Source: Aedes albopictus
Taxonomy: Eukaryota; Arthropoda; Insecta; Diptera; Culicidae
Direction of reading: 5' to 3'
Length of the DNA stretch: 64,000 nucleotides
Assembly (NCBI RefSeq): GCF_035046485.1
Contig: NC_085138.1
Coordinates: forward strand, 325,868,129-325,932,128
Shown: in pieces, positions 33,425 through 44,404 of the stretch
Numbering within the stretch: position 1 is the stretch's first letter
How the letters are laid out: each line of letters starts with the position of its first letter
The notes under the pieces: model-generated
What the model saw: only the letters and a program-made list of their open reading frames with translations
What the model was told of the DNA's origin: nothing
The model's database searches: none
Made by a program: the position numbers and the translations under genes

Positions 33425-33631
33425 TCAGATCCTGCTGATCTGAGTCAGCCGCCATAAGATTGCGCCCGTTTGATTTGTACACGGCGGCTGACAGCTCCAC
33501 TCGGCGGCTGCAAAACAGTTTTAGCCAAGGTGCACACCGTGTACAAATCATACGTGCGCGGTCTGGCGCGATCTGAGGCTGCGCGTTTCGAACGCAGCTT
33601 GCTGAGAATCTAAGATAAGCGCGACAATAAA
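33424..33631. mobile_element. 208-bp insertion in non-LTR ORF1
   Basis: AATCA flanks both sides (33419-33423 and 33632-33636), and removing the insertion restores the ORF1 frame. It starts CTCAGATCCTGCTGATCTGAG, a small dyad, and contains TCAGCCGCC/GGCGGCTGA and GTGTACAAATC/GATTTGTACAC inverted pairs. It ends ACAATAA. It is GC-richer than its host. Family unknown: SINE-like or MITE-like. Confidence 0.75.
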
Positions 33632-33636
33632 ATCAT

Positions 33637-34434
33637 AATGAAGTCATCGGAGGAAAACTTCTCGCTCATGCCCTTCACTTTAAGTCTTGGCACCGATGAG
33701 GGAACAACAGCATTGTAGTTTTCACCCAAATCGCTTTGAATGCCATCTTTCACAACATTAATATTGTAGCCTGTTGCACACTCAGCGATAATAGAGCCAT
33801 CTTTCCCGTGTCTAAAGTTACTGATTTTGTGTTTTTTTGGATCTAATTTACTATTCAAAACTTTGCGAGTATCCTCGCTACTCTGATTGGACTCTTTTGG
33901 CTTGATCACAATGACCGGACGAGCCTTACGAGTCACTTCATCATTCGCAGTGCTTTTCTTTCTGTAACTTTTCTTTTTAATTTTAGTCCCAATATTACTT
34001 TTAACTACTTCCGCGAAACTAATACTTTCACAAAAAACATTATCCGACGTCGCGTCAACGTCTTCTTGAACCTTTCGCTTTTTGCCTCTGGGATTCAGGC
34101 TCGGCTCCGAAGCCGTTCTTGATGTACCTTGCTTACTATTCATCGCAGCTACTGTTTTAGACGGATTAAATTCGAAAAATGAACATTTCATACTTTCCAA
34201 CTCTTTGCTCACAGATCTACCAAGTTCAAAAACAGCCTTTTCCATAGCACTATTTATACTTCTCCCCAATTCTTCCATCCCGATCTTTAACGCGTCATTT
34301 ATCTGAGCAGCAATTTGCTCTCGAACGCCACTGATCGAGTCAGAAATCGAAGAGATCTTCTTCATTTCTTCTTCGAACTTTTGGACGGTCGAGAGCGCCA
34401 AATTCTGCTCGCCACAACACTGGCCCGATAAACA
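33637..34434 (-). pseudogene. Non-LTR ORF1, central part with coiled coil
   Basis: The frame continues ORF1 from the LTR insertion site (34434) to the 208-bp insertion. It has a Leu/Glu/Lys-rich predicted coiled coil (FEEEMKKISSISD to ELGRSVSKELE), a basic stretch (GKKRKV and KKKSYRKKST), then a fold entering KVKGMSEKFSSDDFI. The upstream PHD-like part lies 13.6 kb away at 48004-48162. ORF1 is therefore in three pieces. Confidence 0.8.
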
Positions 34435-34439
34435 ATCAC

Positions 34440-34628
34440 TGTAGTACGAGATATTCGGAGTTCGTATGAATTAAGAATAACTAAAGTTTAAATAATATTC
34501 ATGAACTCGCACTCCGTGTTTATTATTGTTCCACTTCCTGTCATCCACCAAGCCTAACTGCCTCATCGTGTCAATGCCTACTATGATCTTTACAATCTCC
34601 ATTTCTATGCGTAGTGTTAGATCCTACA
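34440..34628 (-). mobile_element. 3' LTR of the 13.56-kb LTR-bounded insertion
   Basis: The 189-bp direct repeat starts TGTAGTACGAGATATTCGG on the plus strand and ends GTTAGATCCTACA. It matches 47813-48003 with about one substitution and a 2-bp indel. On the minus strand it begins TGTAGGATC and carries AATAAA. Immediately before it on that strand is AAGGGGGGGGT, a polypurine tract, which makes this the 3' LTR. Confidence 0.9.
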
Positions 34629-36390
34629 ACCCCCCCCTTACTTTTATTATGATAATGTGGTGTGGTGTATTGTGTTTTATAATTTGTGGTTCTTCCTTCG
34701 TTTCACTCACTTGTCCTCGTCATCAAACCTAGGCTCTCTTGTTTATTTTTTTTATGTAATTACTTCTTAATATTCTCTACCTTTATGCAAACCAATTTCT
34801 ATTAAAGTGTCACTACCATAATTAGTACTCTAGTTAATGTCCTACTATCACCCATTAATAGTGTTATCACTTACCTTCCTAAATCATTATTCTAGTTTCT
34901 GACATTATTCTTTGAATTGTTTAAAACAATGCTTCAATCGACCTGCCCTGTAACGTCTAGTTAGCATGTTGCATAAAACACTGGATTCATGTTACGTATA
35001 AGTTTCACCTACGGATTCCTCGTTGGGCGTCATGACCATGTTACGGCGTTGTTAGTAATTGCATCATCAATGTTTGCGTATCATAACTTCCGCGCCGAAT
35101 CGTATGCTCCGCTCTCTTCCCATTCACAAAAGACTTCATGATCTTCCGCTATAATAAAAATTCCAAGTTAATAAACTCATATTTAAACTCTTCACTTCAT
35201 GTGTATAATGAAGATCCATTATTTCACAATATCCACGTATGTTTCTGTTTCTTCTTTTCTCGAGGTTTAGATGCTCCAATTCCTTCTGCCATCGAATCTG
35301 TAAAAGTTGTTGCTAAAAAACGTTATTAAATTATTGCATTTCTATTGCTCTTAATTTTTTTTTTCTAGTTTCTTTATTTATAGCTAAAAAAATGTACCTT
35401 TTTTTATTTTTTTTTAGTGGATCCCAAATCGATGGGAATAAATGGAAGAATCTGTTTTGATTAGAGCATATACGAATTTCTCGCTGATACATTACCAATA
35501 AGTTCCCTTAAATGTTCCTCAGTATTATTCCTCTTTTACGTGACTTTAAATGTAACTTTAACGTTTACCAATGTTAATTAACTTTAAACTAAAAATATAT
35601 ATCAATAAAATTTGAATTTGAAAATATGGAATTATTATCAGTCTTTGATCATCTGGCACTCATAATTAAATAGAATGAGTTTCGCTGACAAATGAAACAA
35701 TTTTATATATTTTATATAATTAAAATAATCTAAATTCTATGAACAAACATTGTATTCATAAGAACAAGTTGTCATTAACAAATCCATAAAATTTATTTCT
35801 TATATTGCATTAAAACTTTAGATCTGCTGCGTTCATAATTATAAACAATGATGCTTATAGAAATTCACCAATGAGTTTCAATACTTGCATCCTTGTGTTT
35901 GTACTTCTTTTTATTAAACCTTGGACAGACTGGTGGTATTCGTACCATATTTAATTTTCTTAAAATTATGACTCTTGCACTCTGCTAATTGTCGATTCAA
36001 TGACAACCATTTCCAATGGGATTTATCAACTCTTACTGGTTCATAAAATCTTATACACACGAGTTAGTCGTTTCCACTCAGTTATTTATTATAATCTCTG
36101 CCAATTGAAGAACAATTTCTTGAACATTTCTGATGAATACTAAACAATTGTATCGTTACAATCACCAAATGTTTCTTCGAACGTCGCTAGGAAAATCACT
36201 AAAACACTTTATTTAATAAACGAACTACAATAGACCATTCCCGTCTGACCTAACCCCCCTTTTTTATATTTTTCTTCGAATGACAATTGGTTTTTATGAT
36301 CATTCCCGCTTTTGAATATTTTTTATATGTATTCGTGATTTTCATACAATTTTTTGAAAACTCGAAAAATCTCTCCAATTTAAAATTAAA
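34629..36390. other. AT-rich interior of the LTR-bounded insertion
   Basis: I see no gene, satellite or named repeat here. Short ATTA- and TATA-rich stretches dominate. Confidence 0.5.
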
Positions 36391-36396
36391 ATCACC

Positions 36397-36950
36397 GTGC
36401 GAAGTAGTGTGTACACCCCTTGCATGTGGAGATGTTTTTTACTGTGGAGAATAGAACTCCAACCCTACCGTCGTTCTGGCATGTTTATTTCGAACTGTCA
36501 AACCCCCTTCTTCTTGCCTCGCTCACCACCTGCTGCCAAGAAGAAAATTTTCGTCGCAAACATCGTCCACTATTTCGATACCAACGGAACCGTGGCCACG
36601 GGACCGGCAAAAAAGAACGACGACAAAGCTGCCAGCAAAGAAATCAGAAAGACTTCGTCCAGCGGATCTTGTACACCACACGGATCACCTGCTGTTTCAT
36701 CCCCAACCATTGCCAGTGTCACATTAGAAGTAGGTATTGGTTACTGTGGTCAAGTCCGATCCAAGTTGGAAGTTCGTTCGTCCTCCACAATCCTCTCCGG
36801 TAGGGCCAGCATTAGAAGCCGCATCTAGTCCTGCAAAACAAAAATTTCCCTTCTTTTAATGGACTTTTGGATCAATTCCCCGGCACTGATTTCAGCTTCC
36901 CCGATCCCGAATCGCCCGTGATTTGCGAGGAGAGGTTAGTCTATCAAAAA
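36397..36950 (+). other. Unidentified GC-richer protein-like fragment
   Basis: An open frame of 143 codons (36397-36828) is GC-richer than its surroundings and includes AAKKKIFVANIVHYFDTNG and a Ser/Pro-rich stretch. I do not recognise it. It may be a captured exon of a host gene carried in the LTR-bounded insertion, or a chance frame. Confidence 0.3.
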
Positions 36951-37109
36951 TTGCTTTATAAATTCTCTCAAGAATTGCACCAGACATGTACCCAGGGGTA
37001 GCGACACTAGTTTTGCCCGCAAAAGTTTGGCGAATTTAACCGTTTTTTCGGCATTTATTTTGGGACATTTCGGCTTGGGAAAATTGGTGTCGCCCCCATC
37101 ATGTACCTA

Positions 37110-37250
37110 TATTGTTCGTGCAGTCAAAAATCGGAATTTTTGACACGCGAAAATCGATTTTCCTCCTGAACCGTGTGTCGGACGTACGTCGGGCACGGTG
37201 CGCTGGACAGAGGGCCAGGTCCGCTGTCCAGCGCACTAGGTCCGATGTTA
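37110..37250. repeat. GTCGGAC hairpin repeat, copy 2
   Basis: GCACGGTGCGCTGGACAG and CTGTCCAGCGCACTAGG form a hairpin, next to GACACGCGAAAATCGATTTTC and GGACGTACGTC. It is oriented opposite to copy 1. Confidence 0.75.
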
Positions 37251-37708
37251 CCAATATCATTGGTCATAGGCACTAACTTGTAACGTAGTTAAGAGGGGGT
37301 TGAAAAACTTCAAAATTGAGCAAATTGAAGCTTTTTTTTTTCAACTAAATCTATTACTTTTCGCGTGAATATGCCTAATTAAAGCGACTTGCGTCGATCT
37401 CTAACTGGGTACGTCACAAGTTGGCTCTTGCTTTCTCTATGCCCTAAGAGTATAAGGAGTACGAAACGTTCATGTATTAATCTTGGAACGAATCAAGACA
37501 CTTTCAGTTTTCAGCATGATTTCTATTTATCTGTTCCAAGGTGTTCCACATGTTTTTTATTTATTACAAAACGCCCCTGAAAATGTGTTCAGCAATTACG
37601 ATGAGAAATGATTCGGTAACTCGTTTGAAAGATCCTTCGGTATTTCCATAGTAAATTTCTTTTCAGCTTCTTTGAGGGGCCGTTTGGTAATTCTTTTGAA
37701 AATTCCAA

Positions 37709-37810
37709 TAAGATTTTTTTTCGAAAATTTATTCATTTCATTTATTTAGTGTAATAAGATTTTTTTTCGAAAATTATTCATTTCATTTATTTAGTGCTAA
37801 ATCAAAAGCA
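37709..37810. repeat. ~51-bp tandem duplication
   Basis: AATAAGATTTTTTTTCGAAAA followed by TTCATTTCATTTATTTAGTG is present twice in a row with a 1-bp difference. Confidence 0.8.
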
Positions 37811-37853
37811 TGATTATACAGTCAACAATCTGCTACCATAATACCACATAATA

Positions 37854-38284
37854 CAGTGCGAGAAATAAGTATAAAGACAGAACCGATTTCCATACAAAAT
37901 AATCATATTGGAGGATCAAAATCTCTGTTTCTAGCGATTCGATTGTGATGGAATTTTGGCTGCAACCTTAAAATAACTAGAATTTCAGCTAGTATTATTA
38001 ATCATCATCCATGAAAATATTTACATTGATTTTCAGATTCAAATAAATATAAAGACACTTTTTGTAGGTATGGGAATAGTGTCTTTATATTTATTTGAAT
38101 CTGAAAAGTCAATGTAAGCATTTGCATGGATGATGATTTATGATACTAGCTGAAATTCTTGCTATTTTAAGGTGGCAGCCAACATTCCATTACAATCGAA
38201 TCGCTAGAAACAAAGATTTTGATCATCAAACATGATTATTTTGTATGGAAATCGACTCTGTCTTTATACTTATTCCTCACACTG
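37854..38284. mobile_element. 431-bp palindromic MITE
   Basis: CAGTGCGAGAAATAAGTATA and its inverse, TATACTTATTCCTCACACTG, are the ends. The arms match almost to the centre, where GTGTCTTTATATTTATTTG pairs with its inverse. The CAGTG end and flanking TA suggest a Tc1/mariner-type origin; the right TA is altered. Confidence 0.85.
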
Positions 38285-38329
38285 CATTCGCTTTGCAGCT
38301 GCAGCTTTCTTACGTCGGTCACGCCCAAG

Positions 38330-38585
38330 GCTCGCCAGATCATGCTCCACCTGGACCGACTATTGTGCTCTCTGCAATCCAAGCCTTCTTGTGCCTACCC
38401 GATGATAAGCAAACACCAACGTTGCAGGGTTGTTGTCCGGTATTCTCTCAACCTGATGCCCTGCCCAACGAATCCGCTTCACTTCACGAATCCGTTCAAC
38501 TTTATCCATGTTAGGTTCATAGTAGAGTGCAGCAAAATCGTGGTTCATCCTACTGCGACACCCGTCGTTCGTATCTATCAAATCC
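38330..38585 (-). pseudogene. RTE-like RT C-terminal remnant
   Basis: The minus strand encodes RRMNHDFAALYYEPN-like and RIRWAGHQVERIPDNNPATLVF, the C-terminal block of the RTE-like family. It is short and not functional. Confidence 0.65.
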
Positions 38586-39170
38586 TTTGTATTCTAGCAT
38601 ATTTGTATTTGTTCTGGTTTTAGTCTTATAACAATAAACAATGCGGTGGGTGGGGTGTTTCGTTGGGCTCTATAAAGCATCCGAAATTACATCGATTTGG
38701 ACCACTCGTATCAATAACTACCACTGACAAACTGACGTGCCAGCTAATACCACATTTTTTTTTTTCATTTTTCTATGCTAAAGATTCTTTTTTCAATAAA
38801 TAGCTTCACCTGTACGATGATTCACGCTTGGCACGAGTGAATTAACGTTTAATTTAAAAATTTTACACCCCCTCCCTTACGTAACAACTTGTGTATGGGA
38901 AATTTTGTATGAAGCGTAACACAGCGCTTGAACATCTCTCTCGCCCTTTAGTGTTACGTAATATTTTAAAGTGCCCTTAGCTATTGCAGATTGTTGCTTG
39001 CTATTTCTTGTCAAATAACTTCACTCATTTAGAAGTAATAGTCGATGAAACTCTAAGTATTTTATTATGTTGTATATTGACTATTTTGTCTTGTTTTGAG
39101 GCTTTACGAAATAAGAGAGAATTACATTGACTAGCTAGAGGTTTTAGTGTTGTAACATAACACCTTCAAT

Positions 39171-39573
39171 CAAGGTTGCGACCATTCATTTGCAAAGATT
39201 TACATTCATTTGCTATTATCTCAGTTCAGAAGCGTGCTATCGAAAAACAATGTATGGATGAATTTAACCTTGTAGTTTTATCTGAAAGTTTGCCGAATAA
39301 CATTGGGGTCGCAAACGTATACCAAAGTCTTGAGCGAGCTGTGAAGGCAACTCTCCACGCGGTGAATGTAAATTTCATTCACGCTGTGGAAAGTTGCCTT
39401 CACAGCTCGCTCACGACTTTGGAATGCGTGTGCGACCCCAATGTTATTTGGAAAACTTTCAGATAAAACTACAAGGTTAAATTCATCCATACATTGTTTT
39501 TCGATAGCACGCTTCTGAACTGAGATAATAGCAAATGAATGTAAATCTTTGCAAATGAATGGTTGCAACCTTG
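39171..39573. mobile_element. 403-bp near-perfect palindrome with 8-bp target duplication
   Basis: The ends CAAGGTTGCGACCATTC and (reverse) CAAGGTTGCAACCATTC extend into arms that match for about 190 bp each. CCTTCAAT flanks both sides (39163-39170 and 39574-39581). Because of the symmetry, both strands encode nearly the same ~95-aa frame; these are not genes. The 8-bp duplication points to hAT-type insertion. Confidence 0.92.
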
Positions 39574-40229
39574 CCTTCAATGTTTATTTTGTCAAAGACG
39601 AAAATGACAGAACGAGGTACGATAAACGGTTTAGATTCGTTTTTTGTGAAAATTTTGTTAATATAGTGTCACGTCGGTTTGTCAGTGTAACTACTTCAGT
39701 TAGCAAGGTTAACAATCAAAGAATAAAAAATCAAATTATGGTTCACCGGAGCAAGTTAAAACGGGTGGGATAAGATAAAACATGATGTTATCTAATCATG
39801 ATAAACTATTAGAATGTCATATCAAATAGTTTTTGAATCAACAATCTTTTAGTAAAGGATAAATTTTCAAATTGTATTGGATTCTTTTTTCATAACTTCG
39901 CATTTCAGCTTGATCCACCCATTTAAACTTGGCCCGGTGTACTTTTATCAAAACAAAGGTCCAAAGTCTCTTATCCAAAACCAAACGAAGGACGTCGTAC
40001 ATCAGTATTCTCATACAGTTAATGCAAGCGGGGTAAGTATATCCATCCATATATTTAAACGAACGTTCCCAGTCTAAAAGGTAAACTTTTTTATATTATA
40101 ACAGGTAAGTAGTCAAAAAAAAAACATGGTTCATCGCATATTTAAAAATCGTAACACACTTAAAACTTTTTGAATTACCAAAGTTGTTCTACACAAAATC
40201 TTACATTATTAATATCAGAATTTGTCACT

Positions 40230-42850
40230 TAAATGGTCCACCATGTCCTCTCAGGTTGCAAGGTAACGCAAAACACGTAGAACTTCGAGAATTATTCGAG
40301 TGATTCTTCGAGATATTCTTCCATTATATTTGGAATTATCGCTCAGAAGGTCTACCACATCCTCCCAGGTTGCGAGGTAACGCAAAACACCCAGAACTTA
40401 GAGAATCACCCCAGTGGTTCTTCGAAATATTTTTACATTATGCCAGAATTTGTCGCTCCGAAGGTTTATCAAGTCCTCCCGGGTTGCGAGGTAACGCAAA
40501 ACACGTAGAACTTCGAGAATCACTCCAGTGGTTCTTCGAGATATTTTTCCATTATGCTAGAATTTGTCGCTCAGAAGGTTTACCAAGTTCTCCAAGGTTG
40601 CGAGGTAACGCAAAACACTTAGAACTTAGCGAACTACTCTAGTGGTTCTTCGAGATATTCTCCCATTCTATTTAGAATTGTCGCTCAGAAGGTTTACCAA
40701 GTCCTCCCAGGTTGCGAGGTAACGTAAAACACTTAGAACTTAGCGAACTACTCTAGTGGTTCTTCGAGATATTCTTCCATTATATTTAAAATTGTCGCTA
40801 AGAAGGTTTACCAAGTCCTCCCAGGTTGCGAGGTAACGTAAAACACGTAGAACTTGGAGAATTACTCTAGTGGTTCTTTGAGATATTCTCCCATTCTATT
40901 TAGAATTGTCGCTCAGAAGGTTTACCAAGTCCTCCCAGGTTGCGAGGTAACGCAAAACACGTAGAACTTCGAGAATTATTCGAGTGATTCTTCGAGATAT
41001 TCTTCCATTATATTTGGAATTATCGCTCAGAAGGTCTACCACATCCTCCCAGGTTGCGAGGTAACGCAAAACACCCAGAACTTAGAGAATCACCCCAGTG
41101 GTTCTTCGAAATATTCTTACATTATGCCAGAATTTGTCGCTCCGAAGGTTTATCAAGTCCTCCCGGGTTGCGAGGTAACGCAAAACACGTAGAACTTCGA
41201 GAATCACTCCAGTGGTTCTTCGAGATATTTTTCCATTATGCTAGAATTTGTCGCTCAGAAGGTTTACCAAGTTCTCCAAGGTTGCGAGGTAACGCAAAAC
41301 ACTTAGAACTTAGCGAACTACTCTAGTGGTTCTTCGAGATATTCTCCCATTCTATTTAGAATTGTCGCTCAGAAGGTTTACCAAGTCCTCCCAGGTTGCG
41401 AGGTAACGTAAAACACTTAGAACTTAGCGAACTACTCTAGAATTTGTCGCTCCGAAGGTTTATCAAGTCCTCCCGGGTTGCGAGGTAACGCAAAACACGT
41501 AGAACTTCGAGAATCACCATATATATAGATATTTTTCCATTATGCTAGAATTTGTCGCTCAGAAGGTTTACCAAGTTCTCCAAGGTTGCGAGGTAACGTA
41601 AAACACTTAGAACTTCGAGAATTATTCGAGTGATTCTTCCATTCTATTTAGAATTGTCGCTCAGAAGGTTTACCAAGTCCTCCAAGGTTGCGAGGTAACG
41701 TAAAACACTTAGAACTTCGAGAATTATTCGAGATATTCTTCCATTCAATTTAGAATTGTCGCTCAGAAGGTTTACCAAGTCCTCCCAGGTTGCAAGGTAA
41801 CACAAAACACGTAGAACTTCGAGAATCACACCAGTGGTTCTTCGAGATATTTTTCCATTATGCTAGAATTTGTCGCTCAGAAGGTTTACCAAGTCCTCCA
41901 AGGTTGCGAGGTAACGTAATACACGTAGAACTTTGAGAATTACTCTAGTGGTTCTTCGAGATATTCTCCCATTCTAGAATTGTCGCTCAGAAGGTTCACC
42001 AAGTCCTCCAAGGTTGCGAGGTAACGCAAAACACTTAGAACTTAGCGAACTACTCTAGTGGTTTTTCAATATATTCTTCCATTATATTTGAAATTGTCGC
42101 TCAGAAGGTTTATTGCGACATTTGCACCCATTTAGACTCGCCCGAAATTCATTATCATCACAGTCGAATTTCGCACACGACTTCGCAGCGGCTGGCATAC
42201 ACAAATTCGGTTGAGTTCGTGACAGGGACGTCGGATGCACAACAGGTAAACAAAATAAATTTGATTAGTGTGAAAAGCCGCTGGAAAATGATGATTCAGA
42301 GGATTCTCAAATTATCACAGTAGTCTAAACGTTGGCAAGAAACCCAATACCAAGTCCTCCAAGGTTGCGAGGTAACGCAAAACACTTAGAACTTCGAGAA
42401 TTATTCGAGTGATTCTTCCATTCTATTTAGAATTGTCGCTCAGAAGGTTTACCAAGTCCTCCAAGGTTGCGAGGTAACGTAAAACACTTAGAACTTCGAG
42501 AATTATTCGAGTGATTCTTCGAGATATTCTTCCATTCAATTTAGAATTGTCGCTCAGAAGGTTTACCAAGTCCTCCCAGGTTGCAAGGTAACACAAAACA
42601 CGTAGAACTTCGAGAATCACACCAGTGGTTCTTCGAGATATTTTTCCATTATGCTAGAATTTGTCGCTCAGAAGGTTTACCAAGTCCTCCAAGGTTGCGA
42701 GGTAACGTAATACAAGTAAAACTTTGAGAATTACTCTAGTGGTTCTTCGATGTATTCTCCCATTCTATTTAGAATTGTCGCTCAGAAGGTTTACCAAGGT
42801 AGACCCAATGAGGTCTACCATGTCCTCCCAGGTTGCGAGGTGTCGCACAA
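40230..42850. repeat. 114-bp satellite array with higher-order structure
   Basis: About 22 units with the core GGTTGCGAGGTAACGCAAAAC, GTAGAACTTCGAGAATCA and GTCGCTCAGAAGGTTTACC repeat at about 114 bp. The stretch from about 40270 recurs almost unchanged 684 bp later (six units), and the stretch from about 41590 recurs at about 42370 (779 bp). Some junctions are truncated units (near 41440 and 41513). Because 114 is divisible by three, frames stay open by chance. Confidence 0.95.
42113..42345. other. ~230-bp non-satellite insert within the 114-bp array
   Basis: The satellite stops after AAGGTTTATTGCG and resumes at CCAAGTCCTCC. The insert is GC-richer in its middle and includes ACAACAG|GTAAAC, a splice-donor-like sequence. 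It matches nothing else in the window. Confidence 0.5.
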
Positions 42851-43199
42851 CTTTAAGAATTACTCTAGCTCTTACTTAGTTATTGCTTTCATGTTTGTGT
42901 AGGTACTGACGTAGTTGAGTCCTTTGGGATTTGTGCAAATCCACAGCTCTTTTTGGTTTTCTGGATTAAAATGGGAATGCAAACTTTTGAGTAAAATAAC
43001 AAAACTTTATACTGTTAAATATGAAGATTTTATTTATTAATATGCGCGTTTCGTGCCACATTACCCACATTGTCACATTACGGCCAGGTGGCTTGAATAG
43101 GACACCAAAACGAGACGATCAAGCTAAGCTGTCATGCTACTTCACACGCATCTTAACAAGTGAGAATGCATGGTGCGAAATGTTTTTCCTGCAAAACTC

Positions 43200-43690
43200 C
43201 CAAGCCTGATTTAAAACCGGAAGCAATACCCAACAATAGCATGCGCCAATTACAATAACTACAGCAGTTTCTTTTTCGGATCGGCTCCGACTTCGGCACT
43301 CGGCAGCACCTACGACGGCTTCGTCCTTCAACAGTCGGCTAATAGAAGTAATTAGATTGCATGATCCGGAACGATTTCGGGAGTATAGTGCAGCCACAGC
43401 TTCATCAAAGGCAGCCGTTCATCAAATGCATGTCCTCAATATCAGCCAGCAGCATCAGCATGGATCAGGGAAAGCCCTTGTGGCGCAACATTCGGGCAAT
43501 AAATGGGAATGCAGCGTGCATGACCCGAGCAAGCGAAACCTGGTTCTACCCCGGAAGATGCACTTTCCTTTTCCTACACCAGTACCAGGAAGTACACCAG
43601 CATCATGCCTCGAAGTCCCACCAAGCTCCGATGTCGCACCCAAGACAGGATTTTTTTGGCAACTCGCCAGCTAGCTCAACCGCAAGTGCA
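43200..43690 (+). other. Gln/His/Ser-rich protein-like fragment, unidentified
   Basis: Frames at 43357-43674 and 43361-43714 encode Gln-, His- and Ser-rich sequence (for example ISASSISMDQGK, HQYQEVHQHHASKSHQ). This looks like a disordered stretch of a regulatory protein, but frames change repeatedly. It may be a captured host fragment. Confidence 0.3.
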
Positions 43691-44020
43691 TCGACAGCGG
43701 GGAGTACCGCTTGATCAGCGCCTGTAGAATGTCTTAAATCTTGGTAAAGTAGTTCTGCTTCGCTTCGGGAGTGGGCCATGATGTCGTGCCAACCCAGAAT
43801 ATCGGCCTAACGGCCCAGATTGGTCTTCAACTTGCAGGCCAAAATCTTCAGCGTGGTGGATTTGCTGATATTGTACTGACCGACCAGTCCTAGCACTTGT
43901 CTCGGGCGGGAAATAGGCAAACGATGCAGCTTGTCCACCTGAACACCGGGCAGGACTTCTTGTACTCCTGACGGCATCCTTTCTGTTGTTACCTTTCGGA
44001 GCAGACAATGATGCGCCTCT
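43690..44020 (-). pseudogene. ABCE1 (Pixie/RLI) pseudogene fragment
   Basis: On the minus strand, with frame changes, three blocks match ABCE1, the Fe-S ABC ATPase that recycles ribosomes. [12 protein letters not shown] comes from the N-terminal iron-sulfur region. [18 protein letters not shown] leads into a Walker A-like [21 protein letters not shown] then ALIKRYSPL follows. The Fe-S part and the Walker A part are joined with most of the intervening sequence missing. The first Gly of Walker A (GxNGxGKST) is altered. In-frame stops are present. It lies in the same strand as the LTR-bounded insertion and has no introns visible, so it is a retrocopy or transduced piece. Confidence 0.75.
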
Positions 44021-44404
44021 TCTGTTTTTGCGGAATTCGTGAATTTCGTGGCAAAAAGCTGCTTTTGCAGCTTCGACAAAAAAAAGGGACTAGTTTTTAT
44101 CTTTTTTTTATGGTCAGACCGGCAGATCAAAACAAAAAATATCAAACGTCATTTTTGACAGCCAGCTGATTGAAAATTCTCCGCATCTCTCCAAAAAGCC
44201 GTAGAGGAGAAAGGGGTTCATTGGGTTTTGCGAAAAAATATAATATAGGAGACTATAGGGCTAAAGTGCTACTTCGCAGGTTTTTCAATGTTTTTCAATA
44301 GTTAGGGGCTTCAAAACATATGGGTTCTTTGGGAAAGTTTGCTCAATAAATTGTCGGAAAGCCGTAGAGCACATAAAAATTTTTGACGGGAATGGTCTAT
44401 TGGT

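Noticed and set aside
39176..39580. Two ~95-aa proteins on opposite strands with the same sequence
   Set aside because: They are the two arms of one palindrome; no independent evidence of coding.
40370..41326. Identical 90-aa proteins at 40370 and 41054
   Set aside because: They are translations of the duplicated 684-bp satellite block; 114 is a multiple of three, so the frame stays open.
40230..42850. CRISPR-like array (regular repeats)
   Set aside because: Units are contiguous 114-bp satellites without unique spacers, in a eukaryotic genome.
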